A stretch of 64,000 nt of DNA, taken from contig NZ_CP102290.1 of the NCBI RefSeq assembly GCF_025151995.1, positions 310,001 to 374,000 of the forward strand, given 5' to 3'. Source of the DNA: Ruminococcus gauvreauii (GTDB lineage Bacteria; Bacillota; Clostridia; Lachnospirales; Lachnospiraceae). Positions 7,521 through 15,181 of this stretch are shown in pieces (position 1 is the first letter of the stretch; each line of letters opens with the position of its first letter). The notes under the pieces were generated by a model. The model was not told where the DNA came from. It did not search any database and saw nothing but the letters and a program-made list of their open reading frames with translations. Position numbers and translations under genes: made by a program.

Positions 7521-9650
7521 CTACATCATTGGGTCCATTGACAAGGCTGGATGGCCTTTTTCTGTCAAAAATGCAACCAATGTTTCCGGATCTTCTGCAA
7601 TTGTCTCGTCACCGATCATATCTGTGAAGTTGTCAATTCCATAAAGCTCTTTCGCTGTCGCATTCAGTTTCTCCGCAACCTGATCCTTCAGCTCTTTCGG
7701 CATCCATACGATTCTCTCGATTCCGCCCTCTGCCTTCATGAATTTCTTAGAAGAAATGAACTGTTTACCATGTCCCATGAAGCCTGGTGTCTGAACACCG
7801 CCGCCTGTCATGGATGCCAGTTCAGGGAATGTCATTCCGAGAGGAGTCATTCCTGCGTACTCACGGTTTGCGATACATACGCCGTTGGAGAACGGCTCAA
7901 TACCACAGATACACTCGAAGCATCCGCAGGATGTCATCGGTTTTTCCATGATGGAGTACAGGGATACATCCTGAAGCGCGCCCTGTGAGAACTTACGAAC
8001 TGCTTCGTTGACGTCTTCGTACTCACCGATACGCTCATCGATCACTTTCTCTTTCGTGATAACCTGACATGGTCCTGCAGGATCCAGCTCGTTGGTTGCT
8101 TTCGCATCCAGCCATGAAACGGCACCGCAAAGTCCCAGTCTCTCCGGAGTTACCACACATACGTGAGACGGTGAGAATGCCTGGCACATGATACAGCTGT
8201 AGTATACGCCTACGGATTCATCCGTCATATTTCCGATTCTCTCATCACGTTTATCAAATGCAGGGATCGCCAGTTCATGACGGATCTTTGTACAGTCTTC
8301 ATCATTCGTGTAGATCTTCACCTGACATTTGTCAACAACGGCATCAAATTCACTCTTGATTCTTGCATACAGAACCTCTGCGAGGTCTTTTGCACGGAAT
8401 CCTGCGTTGAATGCATCTTTGCTGATACGGACACGGATCATATCTCTCTGTCCTGTATGCATAACGCCCTCGATACAGTTTACATAGTTATGGAATTTAC
8501 GCTCAAATACAGGCTCAAAGTCAGGCTGCATATTTTTTCCTGCAACTTCCACCACGTATGCGATGCTGTGCTTGCTTCCCACTTCGAATTCATCGAAGTC
8601 TTTACCGATCAGCTCAAAGTGATGGTCTTCCACTTCAGCCAGTTCTTTGGTCTGCACCAGCTCACAGCAATCCACTCTGGAGCCGTCGAATTCCACCTGC
8701 ATATCACCCTTACGGATGATCTCGCCTTCGAAGGCACTACCGAATGCTACCGGAATATCGATCTTCGTGATCTTGATCTTGATATCGCGGGCTTCAAGAG
8801 AAGTTGCATTAAATTTGCTGACATCCTCCTGCACGATCAGACTCTTCGGTACGCGGAAGATATTCTCTGTCTCATTTGTCACTACCGGGAATCCAAGTGC
8901 GATCGCACCTGCTCCGCATGCAACAATCACGTCGTCCAGAGGTTTGAATGCGTTTACGAATGCCGGTACACGCTCGAATGTATATTTCATCAGGTTTCCT
9001 GCATCTCCAGGTGCAATGTTACCGAAGATAAGGGCTGCACGCAGTGCAACAGATACTACGTGGATTACGCTGGTCACGTCTTTTCCGAGCGGGATCACAC
9101 GCACGTTTGCACCTGTCTTGTATCCTGCCTCTTCACACTGGTCAATGATGCCGCCGACAAGTGTTACCAGGATACCCTGTGCCTGATAGCTCTTAACGAG
9201 TTCTACGCCTTCTTCAACAGAAGGAGCTGCGCCGAGGATTACGGCTACGCCCGGGATATCGCCTGTTACAAGCGGTACACCAAGTTCACGGATCACAGCA
9301 TCTCCAAGATGTCCGTAGCAAGGCTCTGCGTACGGTTCTGCTCCGTCGATATATTTCAGAACTTCAATGAATTCTGCACACAGTGCTGTTGCAACACCTG
9401 ACATGAAAGCGTCGTTCAGACGTTTATTTCTTGTCATCAGAGTTTTTACCACACCAAGGGCTTCCTTCAGTTCTTTTAAGTTGGTTACTTTAGTACCTGT
9501 CACTGAATAGTAACATGGCAGGCTGTATGCGGTATTAGGAAAGCTTACCGCTTTGTCTTCGCCGTACTGAGCGATGGCACCGTCGATTGCGCCTTCTGTC
9601 AAGCCATATACAGCATCATTTCCACCAAATACTCGATCAAATAATGTCAC
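7521..9650 (-). CDS. acsB: Acetyl-CoA synthase (ACS, A-cluster subunit)
   Basis: Protein of 709 aa joining CO from CODH, the methyl group from AcsCD and CoA to give acetyl-CoA. Seen: the N-terminal CODH-contact and channel domain (about residues 1-310), so this is the bacterial full-length form; a middle domain; and the C-terminal A-cluster domain with Cys ligands in YYSCIMCQAF, in HVCVV and in LGLCGA, plus the dinickel-site motif SCGCFEC. The length is near the Moorella enzyme (about 729). It follows the acsF-type cooC by 14 bp, which fits coupled nickel insertion. Confidence 0.98.
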   Translation of the reverse strand: MTLFDRVFGGNDAVYGLTEGAIDGAIAQYGEDKAVSFPNTAYSLPCYYSVTGTKVTNLKELKEALGVVKTLMTRNKRLNDAFMSGVATALCAEFIEVLKYIDGAEPYAEPCYGHLGDAVIRELGVPLVTGDIPGVAVILGAAPSVEEGVELVKSYQAQGILVTLVGGIIDQCEEAGYKTGANVRVIPLGKDVTSVIHVVSVALRAALIFGNIAPGDAGNLMKYTFERVPAFVNAFKPLDDVIVACGAGAIALGFPVVTNETENIFRVPKSLIVQEDVSKFNATSLEARDIKIKITKIDIPVAFGSAFEGEIIRKGDMQVEFDGSRVDCCELVQTKELAEVEDHHFELIGKDFDEFEVGSKHSIAYVVEVAGKNMQPDFEPVFERKFHNYVNCIEGVMHTGQRDMIRVRISKDAFNAGFRAKDLAEVLYARIKSEFDAVVDKCQVKIYTNDEDCTKIRHELAIPAFDKRDERIGNMTDESVGVYYSCIMCQAFSPSHVCVVTPERLGLCGAVSWLDAKATNELDPAGPCQVITKEKVIDERIGEYEDVNEAVRKFSQGALQDVSLYSIMEKPMTSCGCFECICGIEPFSNGVCIANREYAGMTPLGMTFPELASMTGGGVQTPGFMGHGKQFISSKKFMKAEGGIERIVWMPKELKDQVAEKLNATAKELYGIDNFTDMIGDETIAEDPETLVAFLTEKGHPALSMDPMM

Positions 9651-9664
9651 TGTTTTTTCCTCCT

Positions 9665-10435
9665 TTAGGCAATTGTCGAATCAATTGTCTCTTTAATTTT
9701 TCTGATTTCATCTGTTGCAGACTCACTGAAGTCATACGGTGAGCATCCTTTGCGGTCTGCATCAATTATTTCGGTATTATAATGAACAAAACCTAACAGG
9801 TCATCTTCCGGAATACGCTCTCTGATGAATGCCTCATCTTCCTCGTCCCGTACTTTATTGGCAACGACACGCACCTGCGCTACGCCGAGATCTTCAGCCA
9901 GGCGCTTCACATTACGGTACGTCTGGACACTTCTCGCTCCCGGTTCAATGACAACGACAAAGCAGTCCACGCCTTCCGTCGTCCCTCTGCCAAGATGTTC
10001 GAGTCCTGCTTCCATATCCAGGATTACTACGTCCTCACGCCTGAGCACAAGGTTGCTGATAATCCTCTTGAGCATCACGTGCTCCGGGCAGACACATCCG
10101 CCGCCGCCGGTTTCCACTGTTCCCAGCACCAGAAGCCTTACTCCATTGCATACCCGTCCATATTTTTCCGGAATATCATCAACCCTGGGATTCAGTTTAT
10201 AAAACTGATTATCCGGAGTTGCTCCAGTCCTCTCCTCTACCAGTTTACGCATTCTGCTGATCGGTACGATCTCGGCCAGTTCCTCCTCCGAGAAACCAAG
10301 GGCAAGCCCCAGGTTTGCATCGGGATCGACATCTGCAGCCAAAACGTTTCTTCCTTCATCCGCGTACAATCTGGCGAGTGTTGCGGAAAATGTTGTCTTT
10401 CCAACGCCGCCTTTTCCTGTTACTGCAATTTTCAT
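9665..10435 (-). CDS. cooC: CooC-family nickel-insertion ATPase (AcsF-like)
   Basis: Protein of 256 aa in the MinD/ParA-type deviant Walker family. Seen: GKGGVGKTTFSATLA at the N-terminus, a CxC pair (GGGGCVCPEH, about residue 112) that binds metal at the dimer interface in CooC proteins, and the DMEAGLEHLGRG switch segment. It is placed between acsA and acsB, where other acetogens carry AcsF, the ATPase proposed to mature acetyl-CoA synthase. A second CooC paralogue lies upstream of acsA. Which paralogue serves which enzyme is inferred from position only. Confidence 0.92.
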   Translation of the reverse strand: MKIAVTGKGGVGKTTFSATLARLYADEGRNVLAADVDPDANLGLALGFSEEELAEIVPISRMRKLVEERTGATPDNQFYKLNPRVDDIPEKYGRVCNGVRLLVLGTVETGGGGCVCPEHVMLKRIISNLVLRREDVVILDMEAGLEHLGRGTTEGVDCFVVVIEPGARSVQTYRNVKRLAEDLGVAQVRVVANKVRDEEDEAFIRERIPEDDLLGFVHYNTEIIDADRKGCSPYDFSESATDEIRKIKETIDSTIA

Positions 10436-10465
10436 GCTATTTCATCCACCTTTTAAACTTATTGA

Positions 10466-12358
10466 CTAGATTCCAAGTGCCTCACGTTTTTCTTCGATTC
10501 TCTCGATCATCAGATCAACCAGTTTTTCGATATCTGTTTCTACAGTATAAGCAGCTTCTACCCAATCTCTGATTCCGCCTGTCAGCAGTTCTGCCATTTC
10601 GGAAGAACCGGAAACGTATGGATCAACTCCGAGGAATGTGTCGATACCGGTAGACACAACGTAGTTACCGATTGATACAGCTTTCTCTGACATCCACTCA
10701 GGAGCACATCCGACTACCGGAAGCTGAGAGATCTTCAGACCTGAATCTTTTGCCAATTCTGCAGCCAGGATCATCATACGGCTGATATCAACGCATGATC
10801 CCATATGAAGTACAGGAGGAATATCTGCCAGTTCGCAAACTCTCTTCAAGCCAGCGCCGCAGAGATCTTTCGCACTCTTGTCCATCAGACCCGCTTTTGC
10901 AGCAGCCTGTGCGGAACATCCGGATGCGATGATAATGATATCATTTGCAATACATTTTTTCATCAGTTCGATATGAGCGGTATCCGGTCTGATCTTCGGG
11001 TTATTACATCCAACCATTGCCACTGCACCGCGGATAACACCGGATGTGATACATTCCAGTAACGGTTTTGTTGTTCCTGTCTCGTCAACCTGTGTATTGG
11101 TAACGCCGTCCAGAACCTTTACGATTGCTTCCACAGAGTAACCAACGGTTGCTTTCTGTTTCATATCCGGGATATGAACAAGTTCTGGTTTTCTGTTCTT
11201 GAAGTTGTCGATTGCAGCTTTTACGATCGCTTTTGCATTCTCACCAGCTGTTTTTGAATTAAATCTGATAAATTCAGAGTCCGGCATCTGAGCGATCGGA
11301 GAAGTTGTGATGAATTTGGTATGGAAACATTTGGACAGAGGACCAAGTGCCGGGAAGATACACTGTACGTCTACGACGATTGCTTCACATGCACCTGTCA
11401 GAACCACGTTTTCCTGCTGCAGGAAGTTACCTGCCATCGGAATACCGCGGCGCATTGCCACTTCATTGGAGGTACAGCACACACCGGATACGGTGATTCC
11501 CTTTGCTCCCATTTCTTTTGCATAGGCGATCATTTCCGGATCATCTGCATATTCGCAGATCATCTCTGACAGTGAAGGATCATGTCCGTGTACAACGATG
11601 TTGACATTTTCCTCTACCATAACGCCAAGGTTAGCCTCTGTGTCAATTGGCTTCGGAGTTCCGAACAGTACGTCAGAGAACTCTGTTCCCATCATGGAAC
11701 CGCCCCAGCCATCAGAAAGACCTGCACGCAGTGACTGACGAACCAGTGCTTCCGGCAGAGAAGAACATCCCATGTGTGACATATGTAAGGAAGTTGCAAC
11801 TTCGCGGTCGATTGCTCTCGGAGCGATCTCCTCTTTTTCCCAGATATCCTGAGTTGTCTGAGGCGCTCTCTTTAAGAATCTCTGTGTTCCGAACGGTTTA
11901 CCGTATTCCATCAGACCGGTTTCAGCCACTTCATGAGCCAGCTCATAGATATCTTTTCCTTCTGTCTCGATGCCCCATTCTTTTGCGATACGGATCAGTT
12001 TGTCCGGATCTTTTACCTTGTAGTTTCCGTCAGCTGCTGATTCATACAGAGTATGGCAGATCTCGCGGCCATGATCTGAATGTGTAGCAGCTCCGCCTGC
12101 AGTGAATTTCAGATAGTTTCTTCCTACGATACCATGTGCGTCACATCCGCAGATTCCTCTCGGGGCCTTTGGTGTAATACGGCAAGGTCCCATGGAACAG
12201 ATACGGCAGCAGATACCCTGCTCACCGAACTTACAATGCGGTGTCTGATTTTTCACACGCAGCTGCCAGGAATCCGCACCTACCTTTGCACCTGTTTCAA
12301 GCAGTCGATCAGTCGCTGCTTCGAATTCTTCTACAGTTGTTAATTTGAATTCACTCAT
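10466..12358 (-). CDS. acsA: Carbon monoxide dehydrogenase catalytic subunit
   Basis: Protein of 630 aa reducing CO2 to CO for acetyl-CoA synthase. Seen: D-cluster cysteines Cys42 and Cys50 with CX7C spacing (the [4Fe-4S] type of D-cluster); B-cluster Cys51, Cys54, Cys59 and about Cys70; and C-cluster ligands His in VVHGHDPS and Cys in GVCCTSNE, VDVQCIFPA, MVGCNNP, ASGCSAQ and HMGSCVDI. All ligands of the Ni-Fe-S site are therefore present. The length is as expected (about 630-640). It is followed by the acsF-type cooC at 30 bp. A 166-bp gap with two hairpins separates it from the upstream cooC. Confidence 0.98.
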   Translation of the reverse strand: MSEFKLTTVEEFEAATDRLLETGAKVGADSWQLRVKNQTPHCKFGEQGICCRICSMGPCRITPKAPRGICGCDAHGIVGRNYLKFTAGGAATHSDHGREICHTLYESAADGNYKVKDPDKLIRIAKEWGIETEGKDIYELAHEVAETGLMEYGKPFGTQRFLKRAPQTTQDIWEKEEIAPRAIDREVATSLHMSHMGCSSLPEALVRQSLRAGLSDGWGGSMMGTEFSDVLFGTPKPIDTEANLGVMVEENVNIVVHGHDPSLSEMICEYADDPEMIAYAKEMGAKGITVSGVCCTSNEVAMRRGIPMAGNFLQQENVVLTGACEAIVVDVQCIFPALGPLSKCFHTKFITTSPIAQMPDSEFIRFNSKTAGENAKAIVKAAIDNFKNRKPELVHIPDMKQKATVGYSVEAIVKVLDGVTNTQVDETGTTKPLLECITSGVIRGAVAMVGCNNPKIRPDTAHIELMKKCIANDIIIIASGCSAQAAAKAGLMDKSAKDLCGAGLKRVCELADIPPVLHMGSCVDISRMMILAAELAKDSGLKISQLPVVGCAPEWMSEKAVSIGNYVVSTGIDTFLGVDPYVSGSSEMAELLTGGIRDWVEAAYTVETDIEKLVDLMIERIEEKREALGI

Positions 12359-12442
12359 TATAAGCCTCCTTATAGTTTTTTGCTTCTTCCCCCACGGGGT
12401 GACATCCCATCCGCCCCCATGGGTTCTTGAATGATTTATTTT

Positions 12443-12464
12443 TTCCCCTTTTTTAAAAGGGGAT
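12443..12464. other. Hairpin in the cooC-acsA gap
   Basis: CCCC-TTTT / AAAA-GGGG inverted repeat flanked by T and A runs. It sits about 85 bases upstream of the acsA start. On the coding strand it is followed by A, not T, so termination is unlikely. Confidence 0.45.
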
Positions 12465-12486
12465 AAAACACTGTGTTATGATGTTG

Positions 12487-12507
12487 GGCTCAAAAGTTTT
12501 TTGAGCC
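12487..12507. other. Perfect 9-bp hairpin after cooC
   Basis: GGCTCAAAA / TTTTGAGCC with a 3-base loop, 18 bases after the cooC stop. Together with the hairpin at 12443-12464 it could protect or terminate the upstream transcript and raise acsA message relative to metF-cooC. Confidence 0.55.
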
Positions 12508-12524
12508 TGGTATCAAGTATTATC

Positions 12525-13295
12525 TTACAGATCAAGTTTTCTGATAATTTCTCTCATCGCCTGCTTAACCGGTGAATCTTCCGGAAGTTCAACCGTTGGT
12601 TTCCCATCGCAGTCATACTGATAAACGGTCTCGTCCTGCGGCACGATTCCCAGGAGCGTCAGACCCTGTTTCTCGATCTCTTCCCTGGTGCCTTCATTCA
12701 GTTCCCCATTCGGCGCCCTGTTTACAATCAGGCCAACCGTCTTCGGCTTCATATTACATTCCCTGATCAGTTCAGCGATTCTTCCGGCCGCCTGCACGCC
12801 TCTTCTGGAACAGTCACTTACCAGAATGGCTGTCTGCATACTCGGCAGGATTCCGCGGCTGATATGTTCCATACCCGCCTCATTGTCCACAACAATATAC
12901 GGATAATGATTCTGCAGTTTTGCAAGCTGTGCCTGCAGCAGGCCGTTCACAAAACAGTAGCAGCCTTTTCCCTGCGTCCGCCCCATAACCAGCATATCAA
13001 AATCATCTTCCTCTATCAAAGCAGAGTTGAATTTGATCTCTGTATAATCAGCTTTACTCATACTTGGCGGAATCGGACTTTTCACTGCCATCTCCGCCTG
13101 TGCAACTTCTTCCCTGATATCTCCAAGAGTGTAATCTACTTCTACTCCGAGAACCTCATTCAGGTTAGAGTTTGCGTCAGCGTCAACTGCAAGGACCGGA
13201 CCCTTTTTCTCTCTGCAGAGTTCCTGGATCAGCAGTCCCGTGAGTGTCGTTTTCCCAACCCCGCCTTTTCCTGCCATTGCAATTACATGTGCCAT
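12525..13295 (-). CDS. cooC: CooC-family nickel-insertion ATPase, second paralogue
   Basis: Protein of 256 aa with the Walker A GKGGVGKTTLTGLL, a CxC metal motif in GKGCYCFVNG (about residue 114) and the DNEAGMEHISRG switch. This is the same length and layout as the copy at 9665, but the sequence is clearly diverged. It lies upstream of acsA, the usual place for the CODH-maturing CooC that loads nickel into the C-cluster. It follows metF by 41 bp. The split of labour with the downstream paralogue is inference. Confidence 0.92.
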   Translation of the reverse strand: MAHVIAMAGKGGVGKTTLTGLLIQELCREKKGPVLAVDADANSNLNEVLGVEVDYTLGDIREEVAQAEMAVKSPIPPSMSKADYTEIKFNSALIEEDDFDMLVMGRTQGKGCYCFVNGLLQAQLAKLQNHYPYIVVDNEAGMEHISRGILPSMQTAILVSDCSRRGVQAAGRIAELIRECNMKPKTVGLIVNRAPNGELNEGTREEIEKQGLTLLGIVPQDETVYQYDCDGKPTVELPEDSPVKQAMREIIRKLDL

Positions 13296-13336
13296 TTATG
13301 CTGCCTCCTAATCATTACAATGTTTGTCTATATTGC

Positions 13337-14266
13337 TCAGACCAGTGTACAGATACCTGACCTGTCAATAATCTCAGATACATCTTCCCATTTGTTCAGT
13401 GCATACAGATGGATACCGTTGACGCCGCAGGCGCGGTACTCATCAATCTGCCGGATCGTATATTCTTTGCCTGCCTCTTTAAATGCAGCTTTCTTTTCGT
13501 CAGCAGCCGCATCGAACGGCTCTTTGTCGAACGGATTTGGGAATATCCAGTTTTTGGAAATAATCTCGCAAAGTTCACGCGGCATTACACAGCCGTTGCG
13601 TGAGAGTGCCATGTTGATCGTAGCCGCCATATCCAGAATCGGCATGATACCAACATCGATCGGCATCGTGATTCCTGCCTCGCGGATCGCATCCAGCCAG
13701 TACTTGAACTGTTCCATATCCCAGCAGAGCTGCGTCATGATATAGTCTGCCCCGTTATCCTGTTTTTGTTTCAGGAATGTGATGTCCGCTTCCAGTGAAC
13801 GGCATGCGATATGTCCTTCCGGTGAACCAGCCACTGCGATCTCAAATTTATCCCCAAATTCTTTGCGAACGTAAGCCACGAGATCTGTTGCGTAAGCAAA
13901 ATCACCGCCTGTGCCTGTCCATCCAAAAGGAAGGTCACCGCGCAGAGCAAGCATGTGATCAATTCCATTGTCCAGGTAGTTCTGAAGCTGTTCCTTTACT
14001 CCTTCACGGGTATTGCCGATACAGGTGAAATGAGTCACAGGAATCGTGTCATTGTCAGCGTCAGCGATCAATTTGCAGACTTCCATATTCTTGCCTACAT
14101 TTGTACCGCCTGCGCCATATGTACAGGAAACATATTCCGGATTGTATTTGTAAAGATGATCCAGCGTATCCGGAAGCTTCTCCATTCCTTTGTCTGTTTT
14201 CGGCGGAAACACCTCAAATGACAGTATTGTCCGCTCCTCCATAATTTCACTTAATCTCTTGCTCAT
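13337..14266 (-). CDS. metF: Methylene-THF reductase MetF
   Basis: Protein of 309 aa, a flavin TIM barrel reducing 5,10-methylene-THF to 5-methyl-THF. Seen: the N-terminal FEVFPPKTDKGMEK motif, CTYGAGGT, and DYIMTQLCWD. The length matches single-domain MetF. In many acetogens MetF is encoded with MetV or an RnfC2-like subunit; neither is found in this window, so the electron donor is not evident. It sits between cooT and cooC inside the acs operon, which marks it as the acetogenic rather than a purely biosynthetic enzyme. Confidence 0.95.
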   Translation of the reverse strand: MSKRLSEIMEERTILSFEVFPPKTDKGMEKLPDTLDHLYKYNPEYVSCTYGAGGTNVGKNMEVCKLIADADNDTIPVTHFTCIGNTREGVKEQLQNYLDNGIDHMLALRGDLPFGWTGTGGDFAYATDLVAYVRKEFGDKFEIAVAGSPEGHIACRSLEADITFLKQKQDNGADYIMTQLCWDMEQFKYWLDAIREAGITMPIDVGIMPILDMAATINMALSRNGCVMPRELCEIISKNWIFPNPFDKEPFDAAADEKKAAFKEAGKEYTIRQIDEYRACGVNGIHLYALNKWEDVSEIIDRSGICTLV

Positions 14267-14333
14267 GCAGCAACCTCCACTTTCTTATATTTGATATCTC
14301 TATGTTACTTCTCCTGTAAAACAGGGGATTTTC

Positions 14334-14516
14334 TCAGTTACATTCAAGCTTTACCACGCTGTTGGCCAGATCCACCATGAGGATCTTACCTTCTACCACA
14401 CGCTCGTCGCCCATGATATCCCGAATAATGATCTTGTCACCGTCCACATCAAGTCTGCTGACATTTTTGCAGATCACTGTATTGTCACTTTCCTTAAAAA
14501 CAGTAGCTAAACACAT
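14334..14516 (-). CDS. cooT: CooT-family nickel-binding protein
   Basis: Small protein of 60 aa, MCLATVF at the start, with a compact beta-barrel pattern and the conserved Cys2 that binds Ni(II) in the dimeric CooT of Rhodospirillum. The length equals the family norm (about 60-66). It starts 2 bp after the His-rich gene and is followed by metF. Its role as a nickel chaperone or sensor for CODH maturation is known for the family only in part. Placement beside CODH and two CooC genes supports that role here. Confidence 0.85.
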   Translation of the reverse strand: MCLATVFKESDNTVICKNVSRLDVDGDKIIIRDIMGDERVVEGKILMVDLANSVVKLECN

Positions 14517-14518
14517 AA

Positions 14519-14869
14519 TTATGCCTCCTTTAACTGCTCTTTCACAAGTGTCAGCGCCAGGCTGAGGCGCATATTTCCTTTCTGAAACTCAGAAACGCCT
14601 TCGGAAATCTGTTTTGCTGCGTCATCCATCCCCAGCTTTTTCAGATTTTCCGCCATCTGTTCCAATTCTGCAGCGTGCTGCTCATTATGCTGCAGCATAT
14701 AAGTTAAAAGCGCAACTGTCTCGTTTTTGCAGTCACCGCCACAGGAAGAACATTCATGTCCATGCTCATGAGAATGTCCGCATTCATGAGAATGCTCATG
14801 ACAATGAGAGTGTTCACTGCCATGGGCATGCGCTACTGAATTACCATTTTCATCTTGTACTAAATGCAT
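14519..14869 (-). CDS. His/Cys-rich N-terminus plus helical tail; putative nickel-binding protein
   Basis: Protein of 116 aa and first gene of the acs operon. Residues about 10-50 are very rich in His (repeats of HSH, HEH and HGH) and end in a CSSCGGDC cluster. The remainder is a predicted amphipathic helical region with no His excess. I start it at the ATG at 14869 because AAAGGAG lies 7 bases upstream; the open frame begins seven codons earlier without such a site. The layout recalls CooJ (His-rich nickel chaperone of Rhodospirillum), but there the His tract is C-terminal, so homology is not claimed. It overlaps nothing and runs 2 bp into cooT. It has no signal peptide, so it is cytoplasmic. 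Confidence 0.8.
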   Translation of the reverse strand: MHLVQDENGNSVAHAHGSEHSHCHEHSHECGHSHEHGHECSSCGGDCKNETVALLTYMLQHNEQHAAELEQMAENLKKLGMDDAAKQISEGVSEFQKGNMRLSLALTLVKEQLKEA

Positions 14870-14887
14870 GATTTTGCTCCTTTCCGG

Positions 14888-14920
14888 CATATCAGAAAAC
14901 GATATGACATTTATTTGTCA
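14888..14920 (-). promoter_or_regulatory. Two inverted repeats in the acs operon 5' leader
   Basis: TGACA-N6-TGTCA (14905-14920) and CATATC-N7-GATATG (14888-14906) lie between the predicted transcription start (about 14924) and the ribosome-binding site. They overlap by two bases and could be an operator or alternative RNA stems. Confidence 0.5.
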
Positions 14921-14930
14921 ATTATGTTTT

Positions 14931-14959
14931 ATTATATCCTATAATCACTGAATATTCAA
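14931..14959 (-). promoter_or_regulatory. Promoter of the acs operon
   Basis: Minus-strand TTGAAT, 17-bp spacer, TATAAT, ending 62 bases before the first start codon. It is the only strong promoter seen for the 13-gene Wood-Ljungdahl run. Confidence 0.8.
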
Positions 14960-15019
14960 TAGATATCATCCAGTTTTATCGTCCAAAATCATGTATTTTT
15001 TTTTATCCAATTCGAAAAA

Positions 15020-15108
15020 TTGTAAAAAATGACGAAAAAGCATTATAAAGTACCAAAAGCGATTTTTATTATTTTCTTAATATCTTTTTTGCGTTTATAT
15101 GGTATAAT
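15020..15108 (+). promoter_or_regulatory. Promoter region of the aldo/keto reductase gene
   Basis: An extended -10 TGGTATAAT ends at 15108, and an alternative TTGTAA-18-TATAAA lies at 15020-15049. The region is divergent from the acs promoter, with about 60 bp of very AT-rich DNA between them. The rest of the 312-bp gap shows nothing else. Confidence 0.6.
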
Positions 15109-15181
15109 AGGTACGATTGGGATGAAGAAAATACTGTAATTGATCATTTTCAGTATGCTTAAAAGGGAGGTATTGATCCTT

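Noticed and set aside
8277..9401. 374-codon plus-strand frame over acsB
   Set aside because: Antisense shadow of acsB; residue make-up is unnatural (very rich in Cys and His) and it has no start signal.
12864..13745. 293-codon plus-strand frame over cooC and metF
   Set aside because: Spans two certain genes in antisense; no family resemblance.
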